Shown: positions 36,862-44,866 of the stretch, in pieces
Layout: each line of letters starts with the position of its first letter
How positions within the stretch are numbered: position 1 is the first letter of the stretch
Assembly (NCBI RefSeq): GCF_000019185.1
Contig: NC_010334.1
Coordinates: forward strand, 4,774,001-4,838,000
Length of the DNA: 64,000 nt
Source of the DNA: Shewanella halifaxensis HAW-EB4
GTDB taxonomy: Bacteria; Pseudomonadota; Gammaproteobacteria; Enterobacterales; Shewanellaceae
Reading direction: 5' to 3'
Position numbers and translations under genes: made by a program
Notes under the pieces: model-generated
Seen by the model: the letters and a program-made list of their open reading frames with translations, nothing else
What the model was told of the DNA's origin: nothing
The model's database searches: none

Positions 36862-38343
36862 TTAGCTTTCTTCTACAATGCGCTTCATTTCAGTCATATA
36901 TCCGCGAAGTTCGGCGCCAATTTCTTCAACTGCGGTGTAACGAATCGCCGCGTTAACTTCAATTAAACGCTGGTTATCGACTCCATTACTTGTATCTTGC
37001 AAGCCACCACCTAGGTACTCGGCAGACATATTAGCAACATAGTCTTTTAGTAGCGGTAGCGCTGCATGGTTAAATAGGTAACAGCCGTATTCTGCCGTAT
37101 CTGAAATCACTACGTTCATTTCGTATAAACGCTTACGTGCAATGGTGTTCGCGATAAGTGGCGTCTCATGTAGTGATTCATAGTAAGCCGACTCTTCGAT
37201 GATGCCAGCCGCAACCATGGTATCGAAAGCAAGCTCTACACCCGCTTTGATCATCGCCACCAAGAAGATGCCTTTATCGAAATAAGCCTGCTCATCGATA
37301 TACTCATCGCAAGTCGGTGCATTCTCAAAGCCAGTGTCGTTAGTTTCGCTGCGCCACTTCAGTAGATTCGCATCATCGTTTGCCCAGTCAGCCATCATGG
37401 TCTTAGAGAATTCGCCACCGATGATGTCGTCCATATGCTTTTCAAACAGCGGCTTAAGAATAACTTTCAACTCTTCAGCCATATCAAATGCCTTGATCTT
37501 GGCTGGGTTTGATAGTCGGTCCATCATATGAGTGATGCCGCCGTGCTTCAGTGCTTCAGTGGTGGTTTCCCAGCCTTGCTGAATAAGCTTGGCCGCGTAA
37601 CCAGGCTCAATACCGTCGGCAACCATCTTCTCATAACCTAAAATTGCACCGGTTTGCAGCATGCCACAAAGGATGGTTTGCTCACCCATCAGATCAGACT
37701 TCACTTCCGCAATGAAAGATGAATGTAGTACACCAGCGCGATCGCCACCGGTTGCACTTGCGTAAGCCTTAGCGATATCGAAACCTTCACCCTTATGGTC
37801 ATTCTCTGGGTGAACCGCAATCAGTGTTGGTACACCAAAGCCACGCTTGTACTCTTCACGAACTTCAGTACCTGGGCACTTAGGTGCTACCATGATTACC
37901 GTGATATCAGGGCGAACTTGCATGCCCTCTTCAACAATGTTGAAACCGTGAGAATAAGACAAGGTTGCACCTTGCTTCATCAACGGCATTACCGTGTTCA
38001 CAGCGTTAGTGTGCTGCTTGTCTGGCGTCAAGTTTAGAACCAGATCTGCATCAGGAATAAGCTCTTCGATAGTGCCTACGCGGAAACCGTTGCCTGTCGC
38101 TTTCTGGTAAGAGTCACGCTTGTCAGTAATCGCCTGCTCACGCAGTGCAAAAGAGATATTTAGGCCCGAGTCACGCATATTCAAGCCTTGGTTAAGGCCT
38201 TGAGCGCCACAACCAAGAATGACGATATTCCAGCCCTTGATGAAGTTACAGCCTTCACTAAACTCACTACGATCCATAAAGCGGCATTGTGCCAGCTGCT
38301 GTAATTGTTGACGCAAATTCAGAGAGTTAAAATAGTTAGCCAT
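36862..38343 (-). CDS. ilvC: Ketol-acid reductoisomerase, class II
   Basis: 493 aa from MANYFNSLNL at 38343, with AGGTGG upstream; the frame extends four codons further. The length near 490 and the duplicated knotted C-terminal domain identify the class II (long) form as in E. coli (491). Rossmann motif VILGCGAQGLNQGLNMRDSG and acidic Mg2+ ligands in the C-terminal part. Reaction: NADPH-dependent isomeroreduction of acetolactate. Divergent from ilvY. Confidence 0.97.
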   Translation of the reverse strand: MANYFNSLNLRQQLQQLAQCRFMDRSEFSEGCNFIKGWNIVILGCGAQGLNQGLNMRDSGLNISFALREQAITDKRDSYQKATGNGFRVGTIEELIPDADLVLNLTPDKQHTNAVNTVMPLMKQGATLSYSHGFNIVEEGMQVRPDITVIMVAPKCPGTEVREEYKRGFGVPTLIAVHPENDHKGEGFDIAKAYASATGGDRAGVLHSSFIAEVKSDLMGEQTILCGMLQTGAILGYEKMVADGIEPGYAAKLIQQGWETTTEALKHGGITHMMDRLSNPAKIKAFDMAEELKVILKPLFEKHMDDIIGGEFSKTMMADWANDDANLLKWRSETNDTGFENAPTCDEYIDEQAYFDKGIFLVAMIKAGVELAFDTMVAAGIIEESAYYESLHETPLIANTIARKRLYEMNVVISDTAEYGCYLFNHAALPLLKDYVANMSAEYLGGGLQDTSNGVDNQRLIEVNAAIRYTAVEEIGAELRGYMTEMKRIVEES

Positions 38344-38400
38344 CTGATATACCACCTTGATTCTGGACAGTTAAACGGGCTGACTCGATAGCGAGTCACG

Positions 38401-38500
38401 CTGTAATTGAATTCACTATAGCGCAAGCATTTCATTGCTTAAAATGATATATTCGAAACGTCACGTTGCGTTTTTTGCAATACAAATTCGATTCATAGTT
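38401..38500. promoter_or_regulatory. ilvC-ilvY divergent promoter with candidate IlvY sites
   Basis: Two inverted repeats lie between the divergent genes: AAGCA-N6-TGCTT (38425-38440) and TTGC-N7-GCAA (38466-38480). In E. coli, IlvY binds tandem operators here and activates ilvC in response to acetolactate. Assignment of these repeats to IlvY is inference. Confidence 0.45.
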
Positions 38501-38526
38501 TCTGACAAACTGATGGAGAGCTGCGC

Positions 38527-39399
38527 TTGGATATTCGAACCATAAAACTTTACCTGCATTTGGCAGACAGTTTGCACTTTGCTAGAACTGCGCAGGCGAT
38601 GCATGTCAGCCCGTCGACCTTGAGCCGTGCGATGCAAAGGCTAGAAGAGGAGGTCGGTGCGCAGCTGTTTCAACGTGATAATCGCAGTGTGACCTTAACC
38701 AGTGCCGGTATCGAGTATCGCCACTTTGCCGAGTTAACCTTAGATCAGTGGGGAAAGCTTAAAACTAAGATCGATCCCAAGCAGGACATACTCAGGGGCA
38801 AACTCAACCTGTATTGCTCGGTAACAGCCGCCTACAGTCATCTACCCGGATTACTGGATCGCTTTAGACGTGAACACCCACAAGTTGAGATAGCCCTCAC
38901 CACAGGTGACGCCGCTAACGCCGTCAATGAGGTACGTAACCAGCGCGCCGATATCGCCATCGCCGCCCTGCCCGATCCGTTTCCCGATAACCTGCATTTC
39001 GCCAAAATCGATGACGTGCCGCTGTCGATCATCGCGCCGACCTTTAGATGCCAAGTACAAAAGTTATTAACCGAATCGTATATCCCTTGGGATAGACTGC
39101 CCTTTATCGTACCGGAGCATGGCCCCGGGCGAAAACGTATCGATAACTGGTTTAAGGCATTAGGCTTAATTCCCAATATTTATGCCCAAGTGTCGGGACA
39201 AGAAGCGATCGCTTCTATGGTGGCACTCGGCTGTGGCGTCAGCATTACCCCAGAGGTGGTGATCAACAACAGTCCGGTGCGAGACCGTATTCAACTGCTG
39301 GCCTCACCTATCGACATCCCACCTTTTGAACTCGGCTGTTGCTGTAAAAGTAAACGCTTACAAGAGCCTGTTATCGAAGCTTTTCTACAGGCGATTTAG
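38527..39399 (+). CDS. ilvY: LysR-family activator of ilvC
   Basis: 290 aa. TTG start with GGAGAG 7-8 bases upstream; no ATG lies near. N-terminal HTH (LHFARTAQAMHVSPSTLSRAMQRLEEEVGAQLF) and LysR effector domain beginning GKLNLYCSVTAAYSHLP. Its divergent position from ilvC is the conserved context of IlvY, which senses acetolactate/acetohydroxybutyrate. The C-terminus (CCKSKRLQEPVIEAFLQAI) is partly repeated in a relic downstream. Confidence 0.93.
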   Translation: MDIRTIKLYLHLADSLHFARTAQAMHVSPSTLSRAMQRLEEEVGAQLFQRDNRSVTLTSAGIEYRHFAELTLDQWGKLKTKIDPKQDILRGKLNLYCSVTAAYSHLPGLLDRFRREHPQVEIALTTGDAANAVNEVRNQRADIAIAALPDPFPDNLHFAKIDDVPLSIIAPTFRCQVQKLLTESYIPWDRLPFIVPEHGPGRKRIDNWFKALGLIPNIYAQVSGQEAIASMVALGCGVSITPEVVINNSPVRDRIQLLASPIDIPPFELGCCCKSKRLQEPVIEAFLQAI

Positions 39400-39449
39400 C
39401 CACGTACACCTCAGGTACCTGAGATGTATGCCAATCGACATTCAGTCAT

Positions 39450-39524
39450 GTTGAACTAGGCTGCGCCTGTAAAAGCAAACCCTTACAAGAACCTATTATT
39501 GCTGCATTTTTAGAGGTGATTTAA
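39450..39524 (+). pseudogene. Relic of a second ilvY 3' end
   Basis: 75 bases that translate to a 24-residue tail (VELGCACKSKPLQEP...) ending in its own stop. It matches the last 24 residues of IlvY, which lies 51 bases upstream, at about two thirds of positions, with silent differences as well. No upstream part of the gene is present. It is either the end of a decayed tandem duplicate or a leftover of allele replacement. Confidence 0.8.
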
Positions 39525-39614
39525 TCGTGCCGTAATAGCGAGCCTAGGGCAGCCAAAATCGGCAATAAGCTATTCTTGACTATACTTTAGCCATCACTCA
39601 CCACTATTAAGCCT

Positions 39615-40412
39615 ATGAATGCCATTGCTCTCGCTCTTGTTTCATTGGGTCTTTTAGGGCTCTTGCTCGCGCTCTACCCCGCTTTTCAGATCTTTCATCA
39701 ATCCAAGTATCAACGCAGCGGCTGGATCGGTCTATTTATCATGATCCAGCTATTTATTTTTGGCTACCTTGGTTTCATCTGGATGTTGTTAGATCGCAAT
39801 GCTGGCATGCTGGAAATCGTGGTTGCGACCATATTGTTGGGCGGTGGCGGCTTTGTCTTAACCATCACCATGATGAGCAGAAGCACTATCACACAGATGC
39901 TAACCGTCTTAGAGCAGAAGGAGTTTCAGGCACACCACGACGCTCTCACGAATTTACCTAACCGCATCTATTTCTACGAAACACTAGAGCTTTGGATCGT
40001 GCAGCCACAGCCTATGTGCTGCATGATGATAGATATTAATAACTTTAAAATTATCAATGATACCTATGGTCACGCCATAGGCGATTATGTTCTCAAAGAG
40101 GTGGCTAAACGCCTTCTCAGCGTCTCGCCCCAAGAGGGGCTTGTGGCCAGGATTGGCGGTGATGAATTTATATTACTACTGCCCAATACCGAGCTTGAAC
40201 AAGCCCTTAAGGCTGCCCAAGCTATCCAGACCCGTTTTAGACAAAAAATAGCCTGCGAACCCGTCCCCTTAAGCGTGGGACTCAGTATTGGGATAGCACT
40301 CTTTCCCGCCCATGGTGATAATCGAAAAGCACTATTAAGACACGCCGATATCGCCATGTATCAAGCCAAGCATCGAGACGACCATATTCAAGTTTTTCGC
40401 GATGAAATCTAG
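39615..40412 (+). CDS. Membrane-bound diguanylate cyclase (GGDEF)
   Basis: 265 aa with three N-terminal membrane helices (about 5-22, 36-57, 65-90) and a C-terminal GGDEF domain (about 105-265) with intact RIGGDEF near residue 181, plus NFKIINDTYGHAIGD and the DIAMYQAK end motif. No RxxD inhibitory site is seen five residues before GGDEF (SPQE there). Role: synthesis of c-di-GMP at the inner membrane. The stop overlaps the stop of the convergent LysR gene by four bases. Confidence 0.92.
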   Translation: MNAIALALVSLGLLGLLLALYPAFQIFHQSKYQRSGWIGLFIMIQLFIFGYLGFIWMLLDRNAGMLEIVVATILLGGGGFVLTITMMSRSTITQMLTVLEQKEFQAHHDALTNLPNRIYFYETLELWIVQPQPMCCMMIDINNFKIINDTYGHAIGDYVLKEVAKRLLSVSPQEGLVARIGGDEFILLLPNTELEQALKAAQAIQTRFRQKIACEPVPLSVGLSIGIALFPAHGDNRKALLRHADIAMYQAKHRDDHIQVFRDEI

Positions 40413-41356
40413 CGACCAGACTCGATAGCTGCCGCTTGTGTTTGTACCCCATCAACAATTAAGTTGCGCAGCCAGCGATGGCTCGGATCTAAATTAAAGT
40501 GCTTATGCCAGACTAAGACATAGGCACCAGGCTCAACATGCACAGGGACATCGAGGCAAACCAAGTCATAGTTTGCCACCATCTGCTGAATATATTTTCG
40601 CGGCGCACACAAGATAAGATCGCTGTTCTCACACAAGTCCATCGCACAATTAAAGTCGGTCATATTGACCGCGATATCGCGCTGTAGATGATCTAGACGT
40701 AGTACATCATCGAGCAGCCAGTGCTCCAAGCCACCAAAGGCCACTTGCAGATGACGGTATTTTAGAAAAGTATCTAAGTTCCACGGTTCCTTCAGTGCAG
40801 GATGATCGCGCCTTAGCAGGCACACAGGATAGTCACGAATAAGCTCTGTCGCTCCGAGCTCTTCCGGTAAGTTGTTCATATGCAGCAAGGAGCGCTTATC
40901 CCACTCACGGCAGATAATACCCATATCAATTTCACAGCGTAGCAGCATGTCCATACTGGTATGCGACCAAGTATGACCATTAATACTCACCTGAGGCGCG
41001 GCTTTTAGCAGCTTTGGCATAAAGTGGGGGTAGGTTAGCGAGTAGGCGGTTTCAACAATATGCATACGAAAGCGACGCTGACTCTCAGCCGGGTCAAAGG
41101 TACTGGGTCGAGTAAATTGATCAAGCTTTTGCAGTACCTCTCTCAACTCAGGCGCCAACTGCAAAGCACGGGGCGTGGCTTTTAAGCCATAGGCCGTGCG
41201 TTCAAACAACTGGTCATCGAAGGTTTCCCTCAGTTTACTCAGCTGCTTACTCACCGCGGACTGACTCAAATGTAGTCTCGACGCAGCAGCCGTCACGCTC
41301 TGCTCTTCAAGCAGCACTTCTAACACTCTGAGTAAATTGAAATCCAACTGTTTCAC
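40409..41356 (-). CDS. LysR-family transcriptional regulator (LeuO/NodD-like)
   Basis: 315 aa from a GTG at 41356 (KQLDFNLLRVLEVL), with AAAAGG six bases upstream; the frame extends to an ATG at 41395 that lacks such a site. HTH VTAAASRLHLSQSAVSKQLSKLRETFDDQLFERT, then an effector domain of the LeuO/NodD type. Neighbours give no clear target: the upstream spacer is over 500 bases and the convergent gene is a diguanylate cyclase. Confidence 0.88.
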   Translation of the reverse strand: MKQLDFNLLRVLEVLLEEQSVTAAASRLHLSQSAVSKQLSKLRETFDDQLFERTAYGLKATPRALQLAPELREVLQKLDQFTRPSTFDPAESQRRFRMHIVETAYSLTYPHFMPKLLKAAPQVSINGHTWSHTSMDMLLRCEIDMGIICREWDKRSLLHMNNLPEELGATELIRDYPVCLLRRDHPALKEPWNLDTFLKYRHLQVAFGGLEHWLLDDVLRLDHLQRDIAVNMTDFNCAMDLCENSDLILCAPRKYIQQMVANYDLVCLDVPVHVEPGAYVLVWHKHFNLDPSHRWLRNLIVDGVQTQAAAIESGR

Positions 41357-41875
41357 AAACAACCTTTTAGGGCCAGCGTAAGTTATGCTTATCATAATAA
41401 AGGCTTTGTGAACTAACGCTATGGAAATTCGACTTATCTGGCAGACTAATCAATATAACGACGGCTAAATATACGACTAGGATTCATCCTCTTCGGCTCA
41501 CTAGCTAAAGTGGAATCATGCCATTTTCGTTCAATAAAACATCTGTGAATAACACACTTTTTAGTATCACCTCTGGTTTAATAGAGGTAAGTTGAATCTA
41601 AATTAACCAGCCAACCATCATAATATAGTGAGGCGACTTTATAAAAATCAATCACTCTAGCTTTTATTCATAGCAATTTTTTTAAATTAGCAAGCAAGCT
41701 TAGTAAACATCAACCCAGTTAATTATTTCATAAAGAGACCGATACAAGCCTACAAATAAATTCGTCCAGATAATCGTTATATTTATGAGGACAATCATAC
41801 TACCAAGATAATCGTGACAATAAGCACATTACTTTTGTTCAGAGAATCGTCTCAGCTACATTAAGTAATAAAAAA
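41357..41875. other. AT-rich intergenic region between two LysR genes
   Basis: About 520 bases with no supported gene. It holds the promoter region of the LysR gene at 40409-41356 and the 3' flank of the next LysR gene. No clear terminator or repeat was seen. Confidence 0.6.
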
Positions 41876-42724
41876 TCACCCTTCACTGTTGTTAGAGATA
41901 ATTTTATTAGTTAAGCCTATTTGCTGTAATTCCAACTTGCGCTCTTGATTAACATAGATAGCAATAGGGCCATCGATATCTCCCTCTGTCGGTCCAACAC
42001 ATTTTTCAAGCATGTCGTTATTCAGAATAATCTGTTCAGGTAATAGACCGATCCCCATACCCCGCTCGATTAATTTACAAGAAAAGTCTGGCGTGTCGAT
42101 CACCATGACCTTTCTGAAGTCTGGGTTGTTATACATACACTCGCTCAGATCATGCCAATGATTCCATACATCAGAATGCACAAAGGTAGGGATAGGAGCT
42201 GCAAACTCAATGCCTCTCTTCTTTGCCCAAAAAAACTTAAGATTATCCAGTTCATCAACATGTTCAAATATGGGGTGATTATGGAATATCCCCTCGGTAA
42301 TAACTAGGTCGACATCACCCGAGTCCATCCAGCCTTTAATCGTTGCCAGTTCGCCAGTATTAATTTGAATAAAAAACTCTTCGATGAACTCCGGCGTTAA
42401 CTTAGATGACAAATACTTTTCATACAATCTAGGCTGAGTTGCAATTTTAATAACCGACTTTCTATTAATCTGCGACAATGCTGAGTTCATATCATTAAGC
42501 GAAATAATAACGGCTTCAGCCTTTAGGTAAATATCACTTCCTGCAGGAGTCAATCGGACTCCGTGGCTTTGTCGTTCAAATAGTTTAGTACCCATCCTTT
42601 TCTCTAAAGCAATAATGCTAGAACTTACATTTGGCTGCGTTGTCTTTAAAAAACTGGCGGCTTTTGAGAAAGACGAGAACTTTGCAGAATAATAAAAATG
42701 ATAAATTACCGTATTGTTAATCAT
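41876..42724 (-). CDS. LysR-family regulator, probable control of the flavoprotein/cytochrome/ammonia-lyase operon
   Basis: 282 aa. N-terminal HTH FSSFSKAASFLKTTQPNVSSSIIALEKRMGTKLFERQ and a LysR effector domain. It is divergently transcribed from the exported flavoprotein gene across a 259-base promoter region, the standard position for a LysR activator whose ligand is a substrate or product of the target pathway. Base composition is lower in GC than in the operon. The link to the operon is inferred from position only. Confidence 0.88.
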   Translation of the reverse strand: MINNTVIYHFYYSAKFSSFSKAASFLKTTQPNVSSSIIALEKRMGTKLFERQSHGVRLTPAGSDIYLKAEAVIISLNDMNSALSQINRKSVIKIATQPRLYEKYLSSKLTPEFIEEFFIQINTGELATIKGWMDSGDVDLVITEGIFHNHPIFEHVDELDNLKFFWAKKRGIEFAAPIPTFVHSDVWNHWHDLSECMYNNPDFRKVMVIDTPDFSCKLIERGMGIGLLPEQIILNNDMLEKCVGPTEGDIDGPIAIYVNQERKLELQQIGLTNKIISNNSEG

Positions 42725-42983
42725 AGCGCTATGTGCTCTAAGTCTATATTTTTATGGTTATGAGATTACAATCAAACACACGTTAATTCGCTAAAAATAA
42801 CCCTAGTGAAAAATACCTATTGATAATCATACTTCACGGTATTTATAGCGATAACGCTACTTACAATAGCAGGTATTGCTTTTTTTTATACCACGATATA
42901 TCAGATAATCATCACAAACTAAGAACTGAGTGATAAATATCATTTACCACGAAAACTAACTAGAGCTAATTAGTGGGATAATA
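42725..42983. promoter_or_regulatory. Divergent promoter region of the flavoprotein/ammonia-lyase operon
   Basis: Very AT-rich spacer between divergent genes. It contains TTGATAATCATAC near 42820, which matches the left FNR/EtrA half-site TTGAT with an imperfect right half. Regulation by oxygen is therefore possible but not established. Confidence 0.4.
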
Positions 42984-44486
42984 ATGAAAAGAAGAGAATT
43001 TCTAACTAAAAGCATGGGTGTCACCGCAGCCATGGCTTTACCTTTTTCAACGACAGCCGTTGCATCGGAAAATAGTTGGGATCGTGAGTATGACTTAATC
43101 ATTGTCGGCAGTGGCTTTGCAGGATTAGCAGCAGCCTACTCAGCGAACAAAGCAGGAATAAAAAACATACTCGTTCTCGAAAAGATGGAAACTTGGGGTG
43201 GCAACTCGGCTATCTGCGGCGGTATCGCCTGTATGCCAAACACGTCACTCCAGAAAAAGCACGGTATCGAAGACTCACCAGAACTCATGATTAAAGACAT
43301 GGTAAAAGCTGGTCGTGGGTTCAATCACCCAGAGCTATGTAAAACCCTAGCGACTGAGGCTCATACCGTTTACGACATGCTAATTGGCTGTGGCGTTGAA
43401 TTTATGGATAAAATTATCCGTCTTGGTGGACACAGCGCACCAAGAGCCCATATCCCAGCCAATGCATCTGGTGGCGGAATTGTGGTACCGATGCACAAAT
43501 ACCTGCTCGATAAAGGTGTCCAGTTCCAAAACCGCACTCAAGTCACCACATTGCTGCGTGATAAGCACAACGCGATTACAGGCGTTGCCGTACAGGAAAA
43601 ATTCGACTTCGATACAGAAAAGTTCAAGAGTGAGCAGACCTACAAGTCTCGCCACGGTGTTATCGTTGCAACAGGTGGTTGGGGTCAAGATAAGCAGTTT
43701 GTTAAAACCACCATGCCTATCTATGCACACCTAGAAGCCACGGCTCAACCTGGCGCAACGGCAGGCATGATCAAATCACTACTCGCGGTAGGCTCATTAC
43801 CTATCATGATCGACATGTATCAACTTGGCCCTTGGGCTTCTCCTGATGAGCGTGGAGCGGGGCCTGCCTCTTTCTTTGCCGACTACTCATTTAGCGAAGG
43901 CATTGCCATCGACCCGATGACGGGTAAACGCTTTATGAATGAACTTGCCGATCGCCGCACTCGCGCCGAAGCACAGTTAGTAGTGTTGGAGAAAGGCACT
44001 GAAAACAAACCTAACTTCCCATTTACTTTCTGTAGCGAAGCGACCACTCAACGTGCCGAAGGGTTTAAGGGAGCTTACCGTGATGGCGCGGTTAACAAGT
44101 CGAACTCTGTTGCTGAACTCGCCAAGCGTCACGGTGTCGATGAGGCGATACTCGCCCAATCTATCGCAGATTGGAATGAGATTGTCGAAGGCAAGCCCGA
44201 TCCATTTAACAAGCCGTTAGATAGAAGAACCGAGTTAAAGCCACCATTTTACTCACTTAGATTGTCACCTAAGTTGCATTACTGCATGGGCGGCGTAGCA
44301 ATTACTCCAAACGCCGAAGTTATCGATGCAACGACATGTGAACCGATTAAAGGTTTGTTTGCGGCCGGCGAAGTTGCCGGAGGTACTCACGGTATGGATC
44401 GCTTAGGGGGTTGTTCGTCAGTTGACGGTTTAGTTTTTGGTCAGATTGCAGGCAGAACTGCAGCAAATTATAAGGCGAACGTATAA
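42984..44486 (+). CDS. Exported fumarate-reductase-like flavoprotein (FAD-binding-2 family; unsaturated-acid reductase)
   Basis: 500 aa with a Tat-type leader (KRREFLTK, cleavage after about residue 28). FAD motif VGSGFAGLAAA (about 41-51) and ETWGGNSAICGG. Active-site features of periplasmic fumarate/urocanate reductases are retained: RAHIPANASGG, GKRFMNELADRRTRAE near residue 320 (catalytic Arg), KLHYCMGGV near 430 and GGTHGMDRLGG near 470. Unlike Fcc3 it has no heme domain; the tetraheme cytochrome gene begins at its stop codon. Known relatives reduce fumarate, urocanate, methacrylate or cinnamates with electrons from quinol via multiheme cytochromes. The downstream lyase suggests an amino-acid-derived acrylate as substrate. 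Confidence 0.9.
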   Translation: MKRREFLTKSMGVTAAMALPFSTTAVASENSWDREYDLIIVGSGFAGLAAAYSANKAGIKNILVLEKMETWGGNSAICGGIACMPNTSLQKKHGIEDSPELMIKDMVKAGRGFNHPELCKTLATEAHTVYDMLIGCGVEFMDKIIRLGGHSAPRAHIPANASGGGIVVPMHKYLLDKGVQFQNRTQVTTLLRDKHNAITGVAVQEKFDFDTEKFKSEQTYKSRHGVIVATGGWGQDKQFVKTTMPIYAHLEATAQPGATAGMIKSLLAVGSLPIMIDMYQLGPWASPDERGAGPASFFADYSFSEGIAIDPMTGKRFMNELADRRTRAEAQLVVLEKGTENKPNFPFTFCSEATTQRAEGFKGAYRDGAVNKSNSVAELAKRHGVDEAILAQSIADWNEIVEGKPDPFNKPLDRRTELKPPFYSLRLSPKLHYCMGGVAITPNAEVIDATTCEPIKGLFAAGEVAGGTHGMDRLGGCSSVDGLVFGQIAGRTAANYKANV

Positions 44487-44836
44487 TGAGAACCTCTTTT
44501 GCCGTTGCCGTCATCGCAACCTTACTGTCTTGCAGTGCTTTAGCCGCAAAGCCGAGCATTAAACAACATCATATCGATGCTCTTGGCGATGACATGAACT
44601 GCCGTACCTGCCATACAACCAAGGGCGCATTTGAACGCCCAAGCGATCAGGCTTGTATCGATTGTCATGGCGGCATGCATGATATCCCGACTGAGCCAAA
44701 TCGCTTCGATAAGAATCCACACAATTCGCATCACTATGAAGACTTGCTTGAGTGCATGGTATGCCACTCTGAGCACCAGCCTTCAAAAGATATTTGCTCC
44801 GATTGTCACAAAGTCGAATTTAACAATCTCAAATAA
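44486..44836 (+). CDS. Periplasmic tetraheme cytochrome c (electron donor to the flavoprotein)
   Basis: 116 aa with signal peptide (cleavage after LAA, residue about 21). Four CxxCH heme-binding motifs at residues 39-43, 57-61, 90-94 and 104-108, plus additional His residues for bis-His ligation. It corresponds to the N-terminal heme domain of Shewanella flavocytochrome c3 encoded as a separate protein. The start overlaps the flavoprotein stop by one base, so the two are coupled. It likely passes electrons from CymA-type quinol dehydrogenases to the flavoprotein. Confidence 0.95.
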   Translation: MRTSFAVAVIATLLSCSALAAKPSIKQHHIDALGDDMNCRTCHTTKGAFERPSDQACIDCHGGMHDIPTEPNRFDKNPHNSHHYEDLLECMVCHSEHQPSKDICSDCHKVEFNNLK

Positions 44837-44866
44837 ATTAATTTGCTAAGTAAGAGAATATAAAGA

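Noticed and set aside
43380..43734. Two 116-aa ORFs on both strands inside the first flavoprotein gene
   Set aside because: Both are contained within a gene whose motifs are continuous; no independent coding signal.
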